38,658 bases of DNA from IMG/VR virus record IMGVR_UViG_3300045115_000088, positions 1 through 38,658 of that record; one strand, given 5' to 3'. Of this stretch, positions 24,301 through 31,547 are shown in pieces. The number at the start of each line of letters is the position of its first letter. Positions within the stretch are counted from its first letter, which is position 1. Both the position numbers and the translations under genes were made by a program. The notes beneath the pieces were generated by a model. That model was given only the letters and a program-made list of their open reading frames with translations, was not told the DNA's origin and did not search any database. The DNA is from a virus.

Positions 24301-27300
24301 GGGTACGACGCCAAGTACTCCGTGTGGGGACCGGCCGGAGAAGTGAAGCGGACCCGGGCGAAGAAGCCAGACAAGGCACTTCGGAACTTCCTGGGGGAGC
24401 AGTTGGCAGACACGGGGGCGACGCGGCGGTACTACACGCAGGCGCTTGAACTCCCGGAGATCACGGGGGTTGCGCCCGAGGCCGTGCAATTCGCACTGGC
24501 GACCGACTGGGCGCTCGGGCAGATTCCCGGCAAGGTCGCTGGCGTCGAGGCCGGACAACTCATGTCCTTCTACAACGCGCTCCTCAAGAACTCGCCGCTG
24601 CTCAAGTCGTTGCCCGGCGGGACGTGGGCGCGACACTCGATTGCACTGGAAACGCTGCGGCAGCTGCACCCGAAGATGTACCTGGACCCCGCCATCCCGA
24701 AGGATGCCGCCGTATCCTACGCGACTGCCGGGGGGGCGTCATCCAGCATGTCGATGGTGGACGTGTTCAAGGGGATGGGCAAGCGGGTCGAAGACCGGGC
24801 GCGCTATCGCTTCGAGGCCGGCCTGAAGCTGGCAGAGCAGGGGCTCATCCCGATTGAGTCGCTGGGCAAGATGGGGCTTCAGTACGCACCGCGCCTGGTG
24901 CTGCCGGAGGCGCGGCGTGCAAGCGGCTTCCTGGGCGCGTTGCGCCGGTTTGCCGCCGAAGATCCGAAGTGGACCGGCATTCCGACCGACGTGCGGGCCG
25001 CATTCATCCAGGAGATCGAGCGGGGAGCCATCGGACGAGAGGCGCTTCCGAAGGTCGAGGGGCCGACACAGGGGCCGCAGACCCGACAGGCGCTCCATTC
25101 CCTGGAGATGGACCCGGTGATTGCCGGAGTTGAGGCGAAGAACCTGCCGGGCGGCCGTGCGTTGAGACAAAGACAGTATCTCGCGGAGACACGGCTGCCG
25201 GGAAAGACGGGCGAGGAACTGTTCAAGCGCGTGTATGAGACCGGGGCCGCTGCGGATGCGGCGTCGTTCGCAATCACCGTCATGTCGAACAACCTGGCCG
25301 ATATGGTCGGGTCGATGCGCTCGATGGGGGCCTACGCCGGGACCATCATCTCGGATCTCGTGGCCGGCAAAACCTTGTCGGCCGAGGCGACGAAGTTCCT
25401 TTCCGACCGGATCGGCAACGTGATGCACACCGTGGACCCCGCGGCCCGGCTGTCGATGGTCATGGACCTGTTGCGGCAGACCGATGCCGTCATTCTACCG
25501 CCGGAGCTTCGCGAGCGGCTGGCCCCGCACCTGAAGGCGGCCGGCTTCGACGAGCCGATACTGAAGGGGTTGGGCGATCCGAAGACCGCGCCCTGGAAGC
25601 AGGGCATCGTCGTCAACCGGCAGACGCAGTACGCCCTCGAGCACATCGCGGGACCGGCGCTCACACAATCGGACTTCGTGCAGAGCATGGCCGGGTTCAC
25701 CTCCTGGATCAAGGGGAACCAGATCGTCTACCAGATCGCCCCGTGGACGCGGGACATGGTGTCGAACTGGGCGATCCTCGGTCCGGTTGCCGGGCTCATG
25801 CCGCACTCCAGGGCCTGGAGCATCGCCATGCAGCTCGCAGAGACGGACAACCCGATCACGCGGCCACTCATGGCAGAGGGGCAGGCTGGCGGCCCGCTGA
25901 CGGAAACGGCCTTTGGGGTCGGGGAGCAGGCGGCCAGGCGCGGGATTCGGGCGCAGTCGTCGCAGTTGTGGTCCAGGTTCCGGCGCGACTTCAACGGAGA
26001 GCTCGCCGGGAAGAACGGACCGGCCCAGGTCGCGCGCATCGGGATGCTGTTCGTCAAGACGGCCGCAGCTTTGACCGCGGCTCCGGGGCGCACGGCGCTC
26101 GCGAAGTTCCTCTCCCATCAGCGGGGAATGACGGACTTCGGTGCCCGCGTCGCCCTGCTCACGCAGAAGCTCGCCAAGGAGGTCGCCGTCGTCCCCGAGT
26201 ACATGAACCATCTGCTTGCCGTGGCGAAGAAGTACGGCGTGCGCCCGATGGGGAACAACCCCTTCCTGTTCTGGGCGAACGAGGAGGTCATTCTCGGGAC
26301 GGCCGGCCGAATTGCAGACGCCGCATGGAAGCAGGCGTACAAGGCCGCCCGCAAGCGCAAGGGGAAGGGTTACTCCAGGCAGGTCGCGGACGAGGCCATG
26401 TCGCAGGCATACGACGAGGTGTTTGCCGAGGCATGGAAGCACGTCGATGGAGAGCGGGCATCGGTCATCCTCGACGAGACGATCAAGGCGTTCGTGGACT
26501 ACAACGACAAGCCGAAGATCGTGGACGCCCTCAGCAAGACACCGTTCGGCCCCATCTACATCACGTGGTCCTCGCAGATGATCCCGAGGGTGGCGGGCTT
26601 CTTCCTCCAGAACCCGGCCCAAGCAATGGCCTTCAGGGGGCTCTACGAGGTCTTTGCCAACACCAACCTGCACTCCATGCAATGGGACCGGGACGAAAAG
26701 GACCGGGAGACCCTGCGCCAGTTCGAGAAGGCCAGTCCCCCGTGGCAACTCGGCCTGCCGTTCACGGAAACGGAGTTCACGGGAGCGGAGGGGGAGACCA
26801 TGCGCATGTTCGGCGCGCTCGACGCGTCGTTCCTGCAACCGTTCTCTGTCAACCTGGACATGGTAAACCCGCTGTCCGCTCCAGCGACGACCGCTCTGCT
26901 GGAGGCGTCGCAGCTCGCCACGGCGGAAGGCGGAACGCCCCGTTCCATGTTCCCGCTCAAGGATCACTACAAGCCCGGAGGCCCACCGCTGGTGGAGCCC
27001 TCTGCGTCTGGCGGCATGAAGGCGCTCCAACTCCTCATGTCGCAATGGGCGAAGGTCGAGCCGGGCACGTCTCCGGCCGCGCTTCTCCGGGCCTTTGCCG
27101 GGCACGCGTGGGGGGATTCCGACCGTGGGGTGCTCGAAACCGGCCCGTTGCCGGCGGGGTACAGCGTGCCCTCATCGTATGCACCGCTTGTGGAGGCCGT
27201 GGAGGGGCCTAGAAAGCCCGAACAGCCCGTGGCGGGGGTGATGGCCGGGATTGCCAGGATGGTCGGGATGCGGGTCGTTCCAGGCGGCGAGGCAGCGGCA

Positions 27301-28140
27301 GCCTACCGCCTGCTCCAACCCGAGGAGTATGCAAAGTCCCAGCGCGCACAGGCGGAGGCACGAGGGGAACGCCCGGCGAGCACGCGGTCGGCAATCGGGT
27401 ATGCCAAGCAGGAGATGCACCGGCCGGCGCTTGCGGTCCTGGACGACTTCTCGGCGCACCTTGAAGCCAGGCAGACAAAGGCGGCACGCAAGGGGACCGC
27501 CAACATCGTCTCCGGCGGCGAGGCGTGGCGGGACGTGGAGCGGGACGAGGCCCGGTTGCAGCGGGCCAACGCCCTCTACAAGCGACTGACGGAGCGCGGC
27601 GACGGGATGCTCGACACGTTCCGGGCCGGTGCACTGCACGCGTACAGGACCCAGCCGGCATCTGAGCTGTGGTTCCGTGCCGAGGACATCGAGCATGTCT
27701 GCGAGGTCGCAAAGACGGACGTGGCCTATCGCATGGCCGAAGTCATGGAGTACGTCTTGACCGACCAGGAGTTCCCGAGGGCGGCAAAGAAGTCCGATGT
27801 GCCCTACGAGGTGCTGGACAAGGCGGCGCTTGAGTACGTCTACGAGCCGCTGAATGTGGCGCTCAACTTCGGGTTTTCTCCCGACTCCGTGCGCGGGGGG
27901 CGCATGGTCACGATGCAGCAGGTGGCCGACGCAGCGAAGGCCGAGGCGGAAATCCCGTTCAAGCAGCACGTCCGCAGGTACGCGGCCGAAGACAGGACCG
28001 ACCGCAAGGTGCAGCGGTTCCTTGAACAGACGACGCAGAAGCCCGAGGCCCCCATCCGGGCGAAGGCTCGACGCGGAGAGGACACCGGCAAACCGAACAT
28101 ACTGATGGTCGGGGAGCCGCTACAGGAGGAGCAGGAATGA
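21352..28140 (+). CDS. Giant internal virion protein, 2262 aa (large polyvalent-type)
   Basis: The longest gene in the window, nearly 18% of its length. The first 120 residues are Pro-rich and disordered. The rest is mainly helical with interspersed globular pieces and one hydrophobic segment near residue 595 (VGIALTAFALLDGCFRVGGA). At about 1713-1745 the sequence FVDYNDKPKIVDALSKTPFG followed by PIYITWSSQMIPR closely resembles the LPD-type domains of large polyvalent and ejected phage proteins ('D-Y-x-x-x-P-x-x-v-x-x-l-x-x-x-p-F'). I see no convincing lytic transglycosylase, protease or polymerase signature, though the length could hide one. By position and size it matches T7 gp16/phage ejectosome proteins that enter the host with the DNA. 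Overlaps on both sides show it is part of the late operon. Confidence 0.75.
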   Translation: MPRKADDYMDLSAFIGTPQDQLRLPDENTDYMRSFVDMAPVKPRMPQDGLFPDPLDEMLRGQEEAISGRAQAYMPEPLSIGLPVGPPSIPELDIPIEELERIGREAATPPTRPARRLPVLASEEPEPVADETVPPGKVAIRGELIDKDRLDALAGKRVASKRAFYGGIALEKYLPWMDPDQPGLSEVERSKRLLQYGDLSAETALGVGATRESMKRRLSVWQGARQEELLGTNPEARMWDDVAAAAQFKGIGTAEAGLDQGQPKPPAPEVKVGLLHPAVASMAWGLNINGLNPDRTSRGIQRLTRLSVNEGATREQGRLYGFDFERFKQFTGKSTLPPDQSIFLLSLAERARADLGLEQVLESPEIRRVFLLKTPYGFDGMTPEAADAELQIARSRAMAWLDDAVRKSPDLGNMLEIERDEKGVIIPASFAEDPEYWRQWSQEANLGDIIIRAEWAAKNKDYALAQQLMQAHSEREVIRDASFLEAMGNVPQSAGRTAVGILQFYFSAVTYFANQTKWGLEYLGDKAAGAGHQADLDFQKKQQAAQDGLVAGIDGTWGLFRDTALGGMKAVGLPTMTDREFARWKLEAEHDPVGIALTAFALLDGCFRVGGAAINLHRVRTDGALAAIMAGQKKGSAAYKKAMRFRNLLKGAGAAADLAGRPLRAYRAKKLTVSNEEWLKDAQPDTGPVAERIAAINEALKTLTDSAEDVAIRGVLDAELKQLGQVDQYRAALEASTSRMAADPTLGPWLKRWLYPPSKQQLSADMQSFVADAKNRGHRKAAQMDALLRAVVESLVRSGVPLETARIWASHMEQGIGQFAGTAAWDVARPYGRVAEQAIEGARGAGGKLKIGKVEYDLAAMEAQAAKEGIDIQGVVHNALVREMDAYKPKIVLPPDFERMVSEGAARHRMTEGQFAYKWLVWEMDRVAHQGRVAAGAAWTPDGMVAGPTMRIPELRVGEGGVRHFEWEGTSYQVRPSVVKGATGYDAKYSVWGPAGEVKRTRAKKPDKALRNFLGEQLADTGATRRYYTQALELPEITGVAPEAVQFALATDWALGQIPGKVAGVEAGQLMSFYNALLKNSPLLKSLPGGTWARHSIALETLRQLHPKMYLDPAIPKDAAVSYATAGGASSSMSMVDVFKGMGKRVEDRARYRFEAGLKLAEQGLIPIESLGKMGLQYAPRLVLPEARRASGFLGALRRFAAEDPKWTGIPTDVRAAFIQEIERGAIGREALPKVEGPTQGPQTRQALHSLEMDPVIAGVEAKNLPGGRALRQRQYLAETRLPGKTGEELFKRVYETGAAADAASFAITVMSNNLADMVGSMRSMGAYAGTIISDLVAGKTLSAEATKFLSDRIGNVMHTVDPAARLSMVMDLLRQTDAVILPPELRERLAPHLKAAGFDEPILKGLGDPKTAPWKQGIVVNRQTQYALEHIAGPALTQSDFVQSMAGFTSWIKGNQIVYQIAPWTRDMVSNWAILGPVAGLMPHSRAWSIAMQLAETDNPITRPLMAEGQAGGPLTETAFGVGEQAARRGIRAQSSQLWSRFRRDFNGELAGKNGPAQVARIGMLFVKTAAALTAAPGRTALAKFLSHQRGMTDFGARVALLTQKLAKEVAVVPEYMNHLLAVAKKYGVRPMGNNPFLFWANEEVILGTAGRIADAAWKQAYKAARKRKGKGYSRQVADEAMSQAYDEVFAEAWKHVDGERASVILDETIKAFVDYNDKPKIVDALSKTPFGPIYITWSSQMIPRVAGFFLQNPAQAMAFRGLYEVFANTNLHSMQWDRDEKDRETLRQFEKASPPWQLGLPFTETEFTGAEGETMRMFGALDASFLQPFSVNLDMVNPLSAPATTALLEASQLATAEGGTPRSMFPLKDHYKPGGPPLVEPSASGGMKALQLLMSQWAKVEPGTSPAALLRAFAGHAWGDSDRGVLETGPLPAGYSVPSSYAPLVEAVEGPRKPEQPVAGVMAGIARMVGMRVVPGGEAAAAYRLLQPEEYAKSQRAQAEARGERPASTRSAIGYAKQEMHRPALAVLDDFSAHLEARQTKAARKGTANIVSGGEAWRDVERDEARLQRANALYKRLTERGDGMLDTFRAGALHAYRTQPASELWFRAEDIEHVCEVAKTDVAYRMAEVMEYVLTDQEFPRAAKKSDVPYEVLDKAALEYVYEPLNVALNFGFSPDSVRGGRMVTMQQVADAAKAEAEIPFKQHVRRYAAEDRTDRKVQRFLEQTTQKPEAPIRAKARRGEDTGKPNILMVGEPLQEEQE

Positions 28141-28751
28141 TCCGACGACGAAAGACCGAAGAAGAGCCGAAACTCCAAACACCGCCGCCCGTGGATGTGC
28201 GGGGCGACAACCGCGGCACGCCTCCCCCGGGCTACAAGGTCGGGGATCGCGTCGAGCGCGGGATGGAGCGCTATCTCTCCCTCTTCGACAACGCGAGCCA
28301 GTGGACCGGCATTTCGGGGTGCTTCTGCCCGGCCGATCTGCCGGCCCGCAGACACAGGATGTCGCGAGTCACCATGATCCGGGTGGTTTGGCCGCAGTAC
28401 GGCATGGTGGACGCGAAAGAAGCGAAGTCGTGGGGCTGGTGGCCAGGTCCTGAGCAATGCCCTCCTTCCTCGGTCCCACACTTCGCCATTGACCAGGAAG
28501 GCCAGGTGGTGCAGTTCCTCGACCCGGGGATCAACGGCTCGGACTTCATGCGCGACCCGGAACTGGACCGCACCTACCCCCCCGAGCAGACCATCGTCAT
28601 TGCCGCCATGAGCCCCTACAAGAACCCGGTTCTTGCGGTGACGGTGGCCCAGCGCGTGGCGCTCGACCGCCTGCTCAACATGCTGGCAACCGCGTTCCTT
28701 CGCCCGCGCGTGGAACTGTACGGCTACTGGAAGAAGGCCGTCAACGGCTAG
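28137..28751 (+). CDS. Amidase/PGRP-like protein, apparently lacking zinc ligands
   Basis: A 204-residue protein ending the rightward operon. The middle reads SSVPHFAIDQEGQVVQFLDP (about 117-136), which is the 'S-x-H-Y-x-I-D-x-x-G-x-V-x-Q' element of type 2 N-acetylmuramoyl-L-alanine amidases/PGRP domains. The helix AVTVAQRVALDRLLNMLATA (about 166-185) matches the 'T-x-x-Q-x-x-A-L-x-x-L-x' helix of that fold. However, the first Zn-binding His normally on strand 1 is replaced (VTMIRVVWP), and the final G-H is YGYWK. It is therefore probably a degenerate, peptidoglycan-binding or inactive domain, or a divergent endolysin. The basic N-terminal 40 residues are Pro-rich. The stop codon shares the CTAG with the converging gene. 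Confidence 0.62.
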   Translation: MIRRRKTEEEPKLQTPPPVDVRGDNRGTPPPGYKVGDRVERGMERYLSLFDNASQWTGISGCFCPADLPARRHRMSRVTMIRVVWPQYGMVDAKEAKSWGWWPGPEQCPPSSVPHFAIDQEGQVVQFLDPGINGSDFMRDPELDRTYPPEQTIVIAAMSPYKNPVLAVTVAQRVALDRLLNMLATAFLRPRVELYGYWKKAVNG

Positions 28752-29170
28752 GGCTGTCTGTCAAGGGCTTTGAGGGTATCCTCGACCACCTGCTGAATCT
28801 GCACCGGATCGGGCGACGAGCTGCCCTTGTACGCGACGCCGCCGCCAATCCCCAACGCAAGCAGGATGTACGGCAGGAACTTGATGACGAGCCGTACAAT
28901 CGTGTTGGTGTCCTGCCGCCGCTCCGCCAGGGTTTCTTTGACGGTCCGAACGTCCGCCGCCAGCAGGTCCACCTTGGTGTCGATGGCGGAGATCCGCTCG
29001 CTGTCTCGCTCCCGGCCCTCGGTCATGAAGTTCAGGCTTGCCTGGATTGCGGACATGGTGGATTCGTGGGCTTTTCGGCATATCTCGCATTCTCGCTCGG
29101 AGATGAAAACTTGGTCGGGGCTCACGCTATCACCTCGTGCGTCGGTCGGGGCTCTGTCGTCGGGGCTCAT
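28748..29170 (-). CDS. Holin/XhlA-like membrane protein with cytoplasmic coiled coil
   Basis: The 140-residue frame starts at ATG 29170 with a GGGAGGAG SD; the longer frame upstream crosses the promoter. It has an acidic polar N-terminus, a C-x2-C (CEIC, about 28-31) and a coiled coil (about 52-88, RERDSERISAIDTKVDLLAA). A single membrane helix follows (about 92-115, VRLVIKFLPYILLALGIGGG) with a short C-terminal tail. Coiled coil then single C-terminal membrane span is the layout of XhlA-type holin-associated proteins and some class III-like holins. Its place directly against the amidase-like gene supports a lysis role, but convergent orientation is unusual for a lysis cassette. Family call is tentative. 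Confidence 0.65.
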   Translation of the reverse strand: MSPDDRAPTDARGDSVSPDQVFISERECEICRKAHESTMSAIQASLNFMTEGRERDSERISAIDTKVDLLAADVRTVKETLAERRQDTNTIVRLVIKFLPYILLALGIGGGVAYKGSSSPDPVQIQQVVEDTLKALDRQP

Positions 29171-29194
29171 CGACTCCTCCCGAGTTCCAGCACA

Positions 29195-29223
29195 AGCATA
29201 GACACGCGCGCTCACGCGCGCAA
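29195..29223 (-). promoter_or_regulatory. Leftward promoter with palindromic spacer before the holin-like gene
   Basis: On the minus strand TTGCGC (29223-29218) and TATGCT (29200-29195) are 17 bases apart, about 25 bases upstream of the ATG at 29170. The spacer contains CGCGCG-N4-CGCGCG arms (29205-29210 and 29215-29220) that could be an operator. Confidence 0.45.
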
Positions 29224-29332
29224 GCCAATTCGCACAAGAGCCCCGCACGGAGACCCCGAGGCGTGAATGGACATACGGGACGTTGGGGCAGTCAGGACTA
29301 CGGGCGCCCGCAAGCGGGAAGAGCCTCCGGCC

Positions 29333-29348
29333 GGGCACCGACGTGCCC
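29333..29348 (-). terminator. Hairpin directly after the 89-aa gene
   Basis: GGGCAC-N4-GTGCCC forms a 6-bp GC-rich stem that begins at the base after the stop codon. No T-run follows, so it may act as an attenuator or RNA-stabilising hairpin. Confidence 0.4.
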
Positions 29349-29618
29349 CTACCGTATCACAATCCCGTGCTCCGTCAAGGGGTCAGGCCAGGCTTCCAGG
29401 ATCTTCAAGAGGTCGCGGTCCGTTTCGTCGAAGTCCCGCGCTCCGCTCCCGTACAGCTCCCGCCGCTGCTTCCACAACTTGCAGTTGCGGCAGGGGTTGC
29501 GCTTCACGGCCGGGTCGCCCTTGCGAAACCCGAACCCGGACGAAGCATTGAGTCCTCGCTGGTAGCACTCGTCGAAGTCCACGGTCCGGCCGAGCCGGCA
29601 TTTCACGGTTGGGGTCAT
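29349..29618 (-). CDS. Hypothetical Cys-containing protein, 89 aa
   Basis: ATG 29618 is preceded by GAGGAGGTGAGCC. The protein is basic, with Cys residues at about 7 and 18 and a C-R-N-C-K-L-W motif at about 43-49 that could bind a metal. The last 25 residues form a helix and strand (DRDLLKILEAWPDPLTEHGI). The pattern KRNPCRNCKLWKQRRELYG is reminiscent of small phage zinc-binding proteins, but I cannot name a family. It is separately transcribed judging by the hairpins on both sides. Confidence 0.62.
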   Translation of the reverse strand: MTPTVKCRLGRTVDFDECYQRGLNASSGFGFRKGDPAVKRNPCRNCKLWKQRRELYGSGARDFDETDRDLLKILEAWPDPLTEHGIVIR

Positions 29619-29703
29619 GGCTCACCTCCTCGGCAATTTCGCGCTCCGTTCTCCGCCAAAAACGCTCGTTTGGGTTGCATGTGACACAAGTTACAGCCAC
29701 CCC

Positions 29704-29754
29704 TTACAAATCAAATGGCCCCGGAGCGGAGGGGGGATGTCCGCCGCCCCGGGG
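29704..29754 (-). terminator. Rho-independent-like terminator downstream of the 77-aa gene
   Basis: On the minus strand a GC-rich stem (29754-29740 against 29730-29719, CCCCGG...CCGGGG with small mismatches) is followed by the T-rich CCATTTGATTTG. It lies just after the stop at 29768. Confidence 0.45.
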
Positions 29755-29767
29755 CATCTGTGAATGC

Positions 29768-30001
29768 CTAGCGATTGCAGAACCACCGGCCATCGAACCG
29801 CTGGTACACGGCCGTGGTGCCATCCGGATCGCCACACACGACGCGGTCCGGTCCGTACTCGCAGCGCGTGGTTCCGAAGTTCAGGTGCGGCTCCGGGGTC
29901 AGGACACTGCATGCGGTGGGCTCTCCCCATCCCCGCTGCCCCGCCTCCGCCTTGATCGCCGCCATTCTCTCATCGGGCGTTGCCCATTCCCGCAGTTCCA
30001 T
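29768..30001 (-). CDS. Hypothetical protein, 77 aa, G-run leader family
   Basis: The ATG at 30001 follows a GGGGGGAAGGC leader shared with other genes of this island; the long open frame upstream is noncoding. The 77 residues contain four Cys (about 31, 47, 56, 75), arranged as potential metal or disulfide sites in a strand-rich second half (TTRCEYGPDRVVCGDPDGTT, YQRFDGRWFCNR). The protein is of unknown family. Location in the ArdA island suggests a host-interaction or anti-defence accessory gene, by inference only. Confidence 0.6.
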   Translation of the reverse strand: MELREWATPDERMAAIKAEAGQRGWGEPTACSVLTPEPHLNFGTTRCEYGPDRVVCGDPDGTTAVYQRFDGRWFCNR

Positions 30002-30096
30002 GCCTTCCCCCCGTCCGCCCTGCCCGGACTTGGCGCCACCGGCGCGTCTGGTCCCCGCGGTTTGACGCAATCGCCCCGCTGGGATGGCACTACTCT
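30002..30096 (-). repeat. Intergenic leader element, copy A
   Basis: Read on the minus strand, this gap shares an ordered series of words with copy B (30561-30647): AGAGTAG at the upstream stop codon, GCGGGG and GATTGC, AACCGCG, AGACGCGC, GCGCC, GGGCAGGGC, then a G-run before the ATG. It probably carries a terminator/promoter or a leader regulatory element. Confidence 0.6.
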
Positions 30097-30560
30097 TCAT
30101 CCGGCATGCTGTACTCGACCGTGTCCGCCTCCCCGGGGTTGCGCTGGCTTCCGTATTCGGTCCGGATTCGCTGCAATCCGCAGAGCAGACAGTGGTCGGC
30201 AAAGCGCAGTGTCGTCCCGCCGAGCGACCAGACGCCGGGGTTTTCCCGACATCCACCCTCGTGCTCCTCGTCGGCGGTCCACTCGTGCTCGCAGTCCGGG
30301 TCGGCCCCCGCCTGCCGCATGAGTGCGGCGTGGTCGGGCTCAATCTCGACCGTGCCGGACAGCTCCGCGACCGTATTGTCGTCCTCGTCCTCAACGGAGG
30401 CCCGCCAGTCGACCAAGGCGCCCTCATCGCCCCAGTCGCCATTCTCGATCCAGTCGACGGCGATGTCCTCTGCCTCCTGGGTTGCCTCGTCATCGGATTC
30501 GGCTTCGAATTCGATCGTCTCGCTCCCTCCGTCATCGCTGACTGTGACTGTGTATTTCAT
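30090..30560 (-). CDS. Very acidic protein with putative zinc-ribbon C-terminus, 156 aa
   Basis: I count 44 Asp/Glu against 8 Lys/Arg. Residues 1-80 form an acidic strand-helix-strand unit (MKYTVTVSDDGGSETIEFEA, then DDEATQEAEDIAVDWIENGD, then a second Val/Glu strand pair). Residues about 88-150 contain C-E-H-E-W, G-G-C-R-E-N-P-G-V and H-C-L-L-C-G-L, a likely zinc-binding module. The start has GGGGGGAGC before it. The acidity and the place two genes from ArdA raise the possibility of a DNA-mimic anti-defence protein, but no named family is recognised; a general regulatory protein is equally possible. Confidence 0.7.
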   Translation of the reverse strand: MKYTVTVSDDGGSETIEFEAESDDEATQEAEDIAVDWIENGDWGDEGALVDWRASVEDEDDNTVAELSGTVEIEPDHAALMRQAGADPDCEHEWTADEEHEGGCRENPGVWSLGGTTLRFADHCLLCGLQRIRTEYGSQRNPGEADTVEYSMPDEE

Positions 30561-30647
30561 GCTCCCCCCTTCCCGGCCCTGCCCCGGTCGGCGCTTCGTG
30601 CGCGTCTAGCCACGCGGTTGCAATCCCCGCGGGGGTGGTGCTACTCT
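30561..30647 (-). repeat. Intergenic leader element, copy B
   Basis: Partner of the 30002-30096 element, with the same words in the same order. It additionally contains the perfect palindrome CCCCGCGGGG at 30625-30634, right after the upstream stop. Two related noncoding gaps in front of unrelated proteins imply duplicated regulatory DNA. Confidence 0.6.
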
Positions 30648-30946
30648 GCCGGAAACACGCCGAGATGAAACGGCGTGCCGTCACCAGGAACCATCAAGTC
30701 CGGCCCGTCCGACCGGATGTCAACGTACAGATAATTCCGGCTTTGCCTGTGCTTGAACCGATAGCGCGGCTGGGCGCAGGCGAAGTTGGTCACAACGTCC
30801 ATCAACATGAACTCCCCGGGGTCCGCCTGCCGATACTCGTTGTCCGGGCCGGCAGGAAGCCGGTAGCGCGAGAGACACAGGGTCAGCGCATAGAAGCCGC
30901 TTTCCACGTCATCATCGGTCGGAAGTCGCCAGTTGTTCGCACTCAT
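30641..30946 (-). CDS. Hypothetical protein, 101 aa, G-run leader family
   Basis: ATG 30946 is preceded by TAGGGGGATGAC. The protein begins acidic (TDDDVESGFYALTLCLSRYR) and has a mixed alpha/beta pattern with a strand-rich C-terminal half (SRNYLYVDIRSDGPDLMVPG). No membrane segment, no recognised motif. It lies directly upstream, in transcription, of copy B and the acidic gene, and downstream of ArdA. Confidence 0.62.
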   Translation of the reverse strand: MSANNWRLPTDDDVESGFYALTLCLSRYRLPAGPDNEYRQADPGEFMLMDVVTNFACAQPRYRFKHRQSRNYLYVDIRSDGPDLMVPGDGTPFHLGVFPAE

Positions 30947-31003
30947 GTCATCCCCCTATGCGGGCTCGATTGCCCGGCGCGCCCAGCCTCGACCGAGACG
31001 GGC

Positions 31004-31020
31004 GCCCCGGAAAACCGGGC
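31004..31020 (-). terminator. Hairpin just after the ardA stop
   Basis: CCCGG-TTTT-CCGGG on the minus strand starts two bases after the ArdA stop codon (core arms 31015-31019 and 31006-31010). It is a short GC-rich stem without a downstream T-run. Confidence 0.4.
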
Positions 31021-31530
31021 CTAGTGGTTGTCAAAGATGTAGAACATGCCACCCAGTTCAACGGCGGAAATGTCTCCGTTGTATTCCATGTCGCGCCCCA
31101 TTTTCTCCCAGTCGATGTAGGAATCCAGCCAGTCCGGGATCTCCTGGCAACTCCGCGTCATCTCCTCAGCGTAGTCCGCAACGGAGTCGAACGCGCCGCG
31201 ATACGCGTCTCCGATCTTCTCCTCCAGGTCCGACGCTTCGCGGGGCAGGTAGTGATCCCCGACGTGCTCGGCATAGGCCCGGATAAGGTCTGGGTCCATG
31301 CCCCCGTCGATGCACCCCTTGACGGCCCACACGAGATCCCAATCCGGGGCCTCCCCGAAGTCAACGGGCGCGTCCTCCCAGTCGGCGCACATGACCTCAT
31401 CCGCGTTGCGGGTCGCGGCCATCACGGCCGCCCAGAATTCGTCACGGTCCGCGTAGTCGTCGGGGTCGAGCCAGTCTCCAACGATTGCCCCCGCGTTGTA
31501 CGATCCCCAGTTCTGAACGAATACTCTCAT
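31021..31530 (-). CDS. ardA: ArdA antirestriction protein (DNA mimic)
   Basis: ArdA proteins mimic bent B-form DNA with surface acidic residues and occupy type I restriction-modification enzymes, so incoming phage DNA escapes cleavage. The 169-residue length is typical (about 165). The N-terminus RVFVQNWGSYNAGAIVGDWL (2-21) is the family's 'I-Y-V-x-x-L-x-x-Y-N-x-G-x-x-x-G-x-W' signature. It is followed by the acidic EVMCADWEDAPVDFGE block and an acidic helical C-terminus (ASDLEEKIGDAYRGAFDSVA, YIDWEKMGRDMEYNGDI). The protein is strongly acidic throughout. The start has AAAGGGGGGATGCT upstream, part of the shared G-run leader. It would be expected early in infection, consistent with the leftward early-type cluster. 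Confidence 0.9.
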   Translation of the reverse strand: MRVFVQNWGSYNAGAIVGDWLDPDDYADRDEFWAAVMAATRNADEVMCADWEDAPVDFGEAPDWDLVWAVKGCIDGGMDPDLIRAYAEHVGDHYLPREASDLEEKIGDAYRGAFDSVADYAEEMTRSCQEIPDWLDSYIDWEKMGRDMEYNGDISAVELGGMFYIFDNH

Positions 31531-31547
31531 AGCATCCCCCCTTTGGC

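Noticed and set aside
21307-27105. Several long antisense frames (319-631 codons) opposite the giant virion gene
   Set aside because: They overlap the 2262-codon gene completely and show Arg/Pro/His-biased translations typical of antisense shadow frames.
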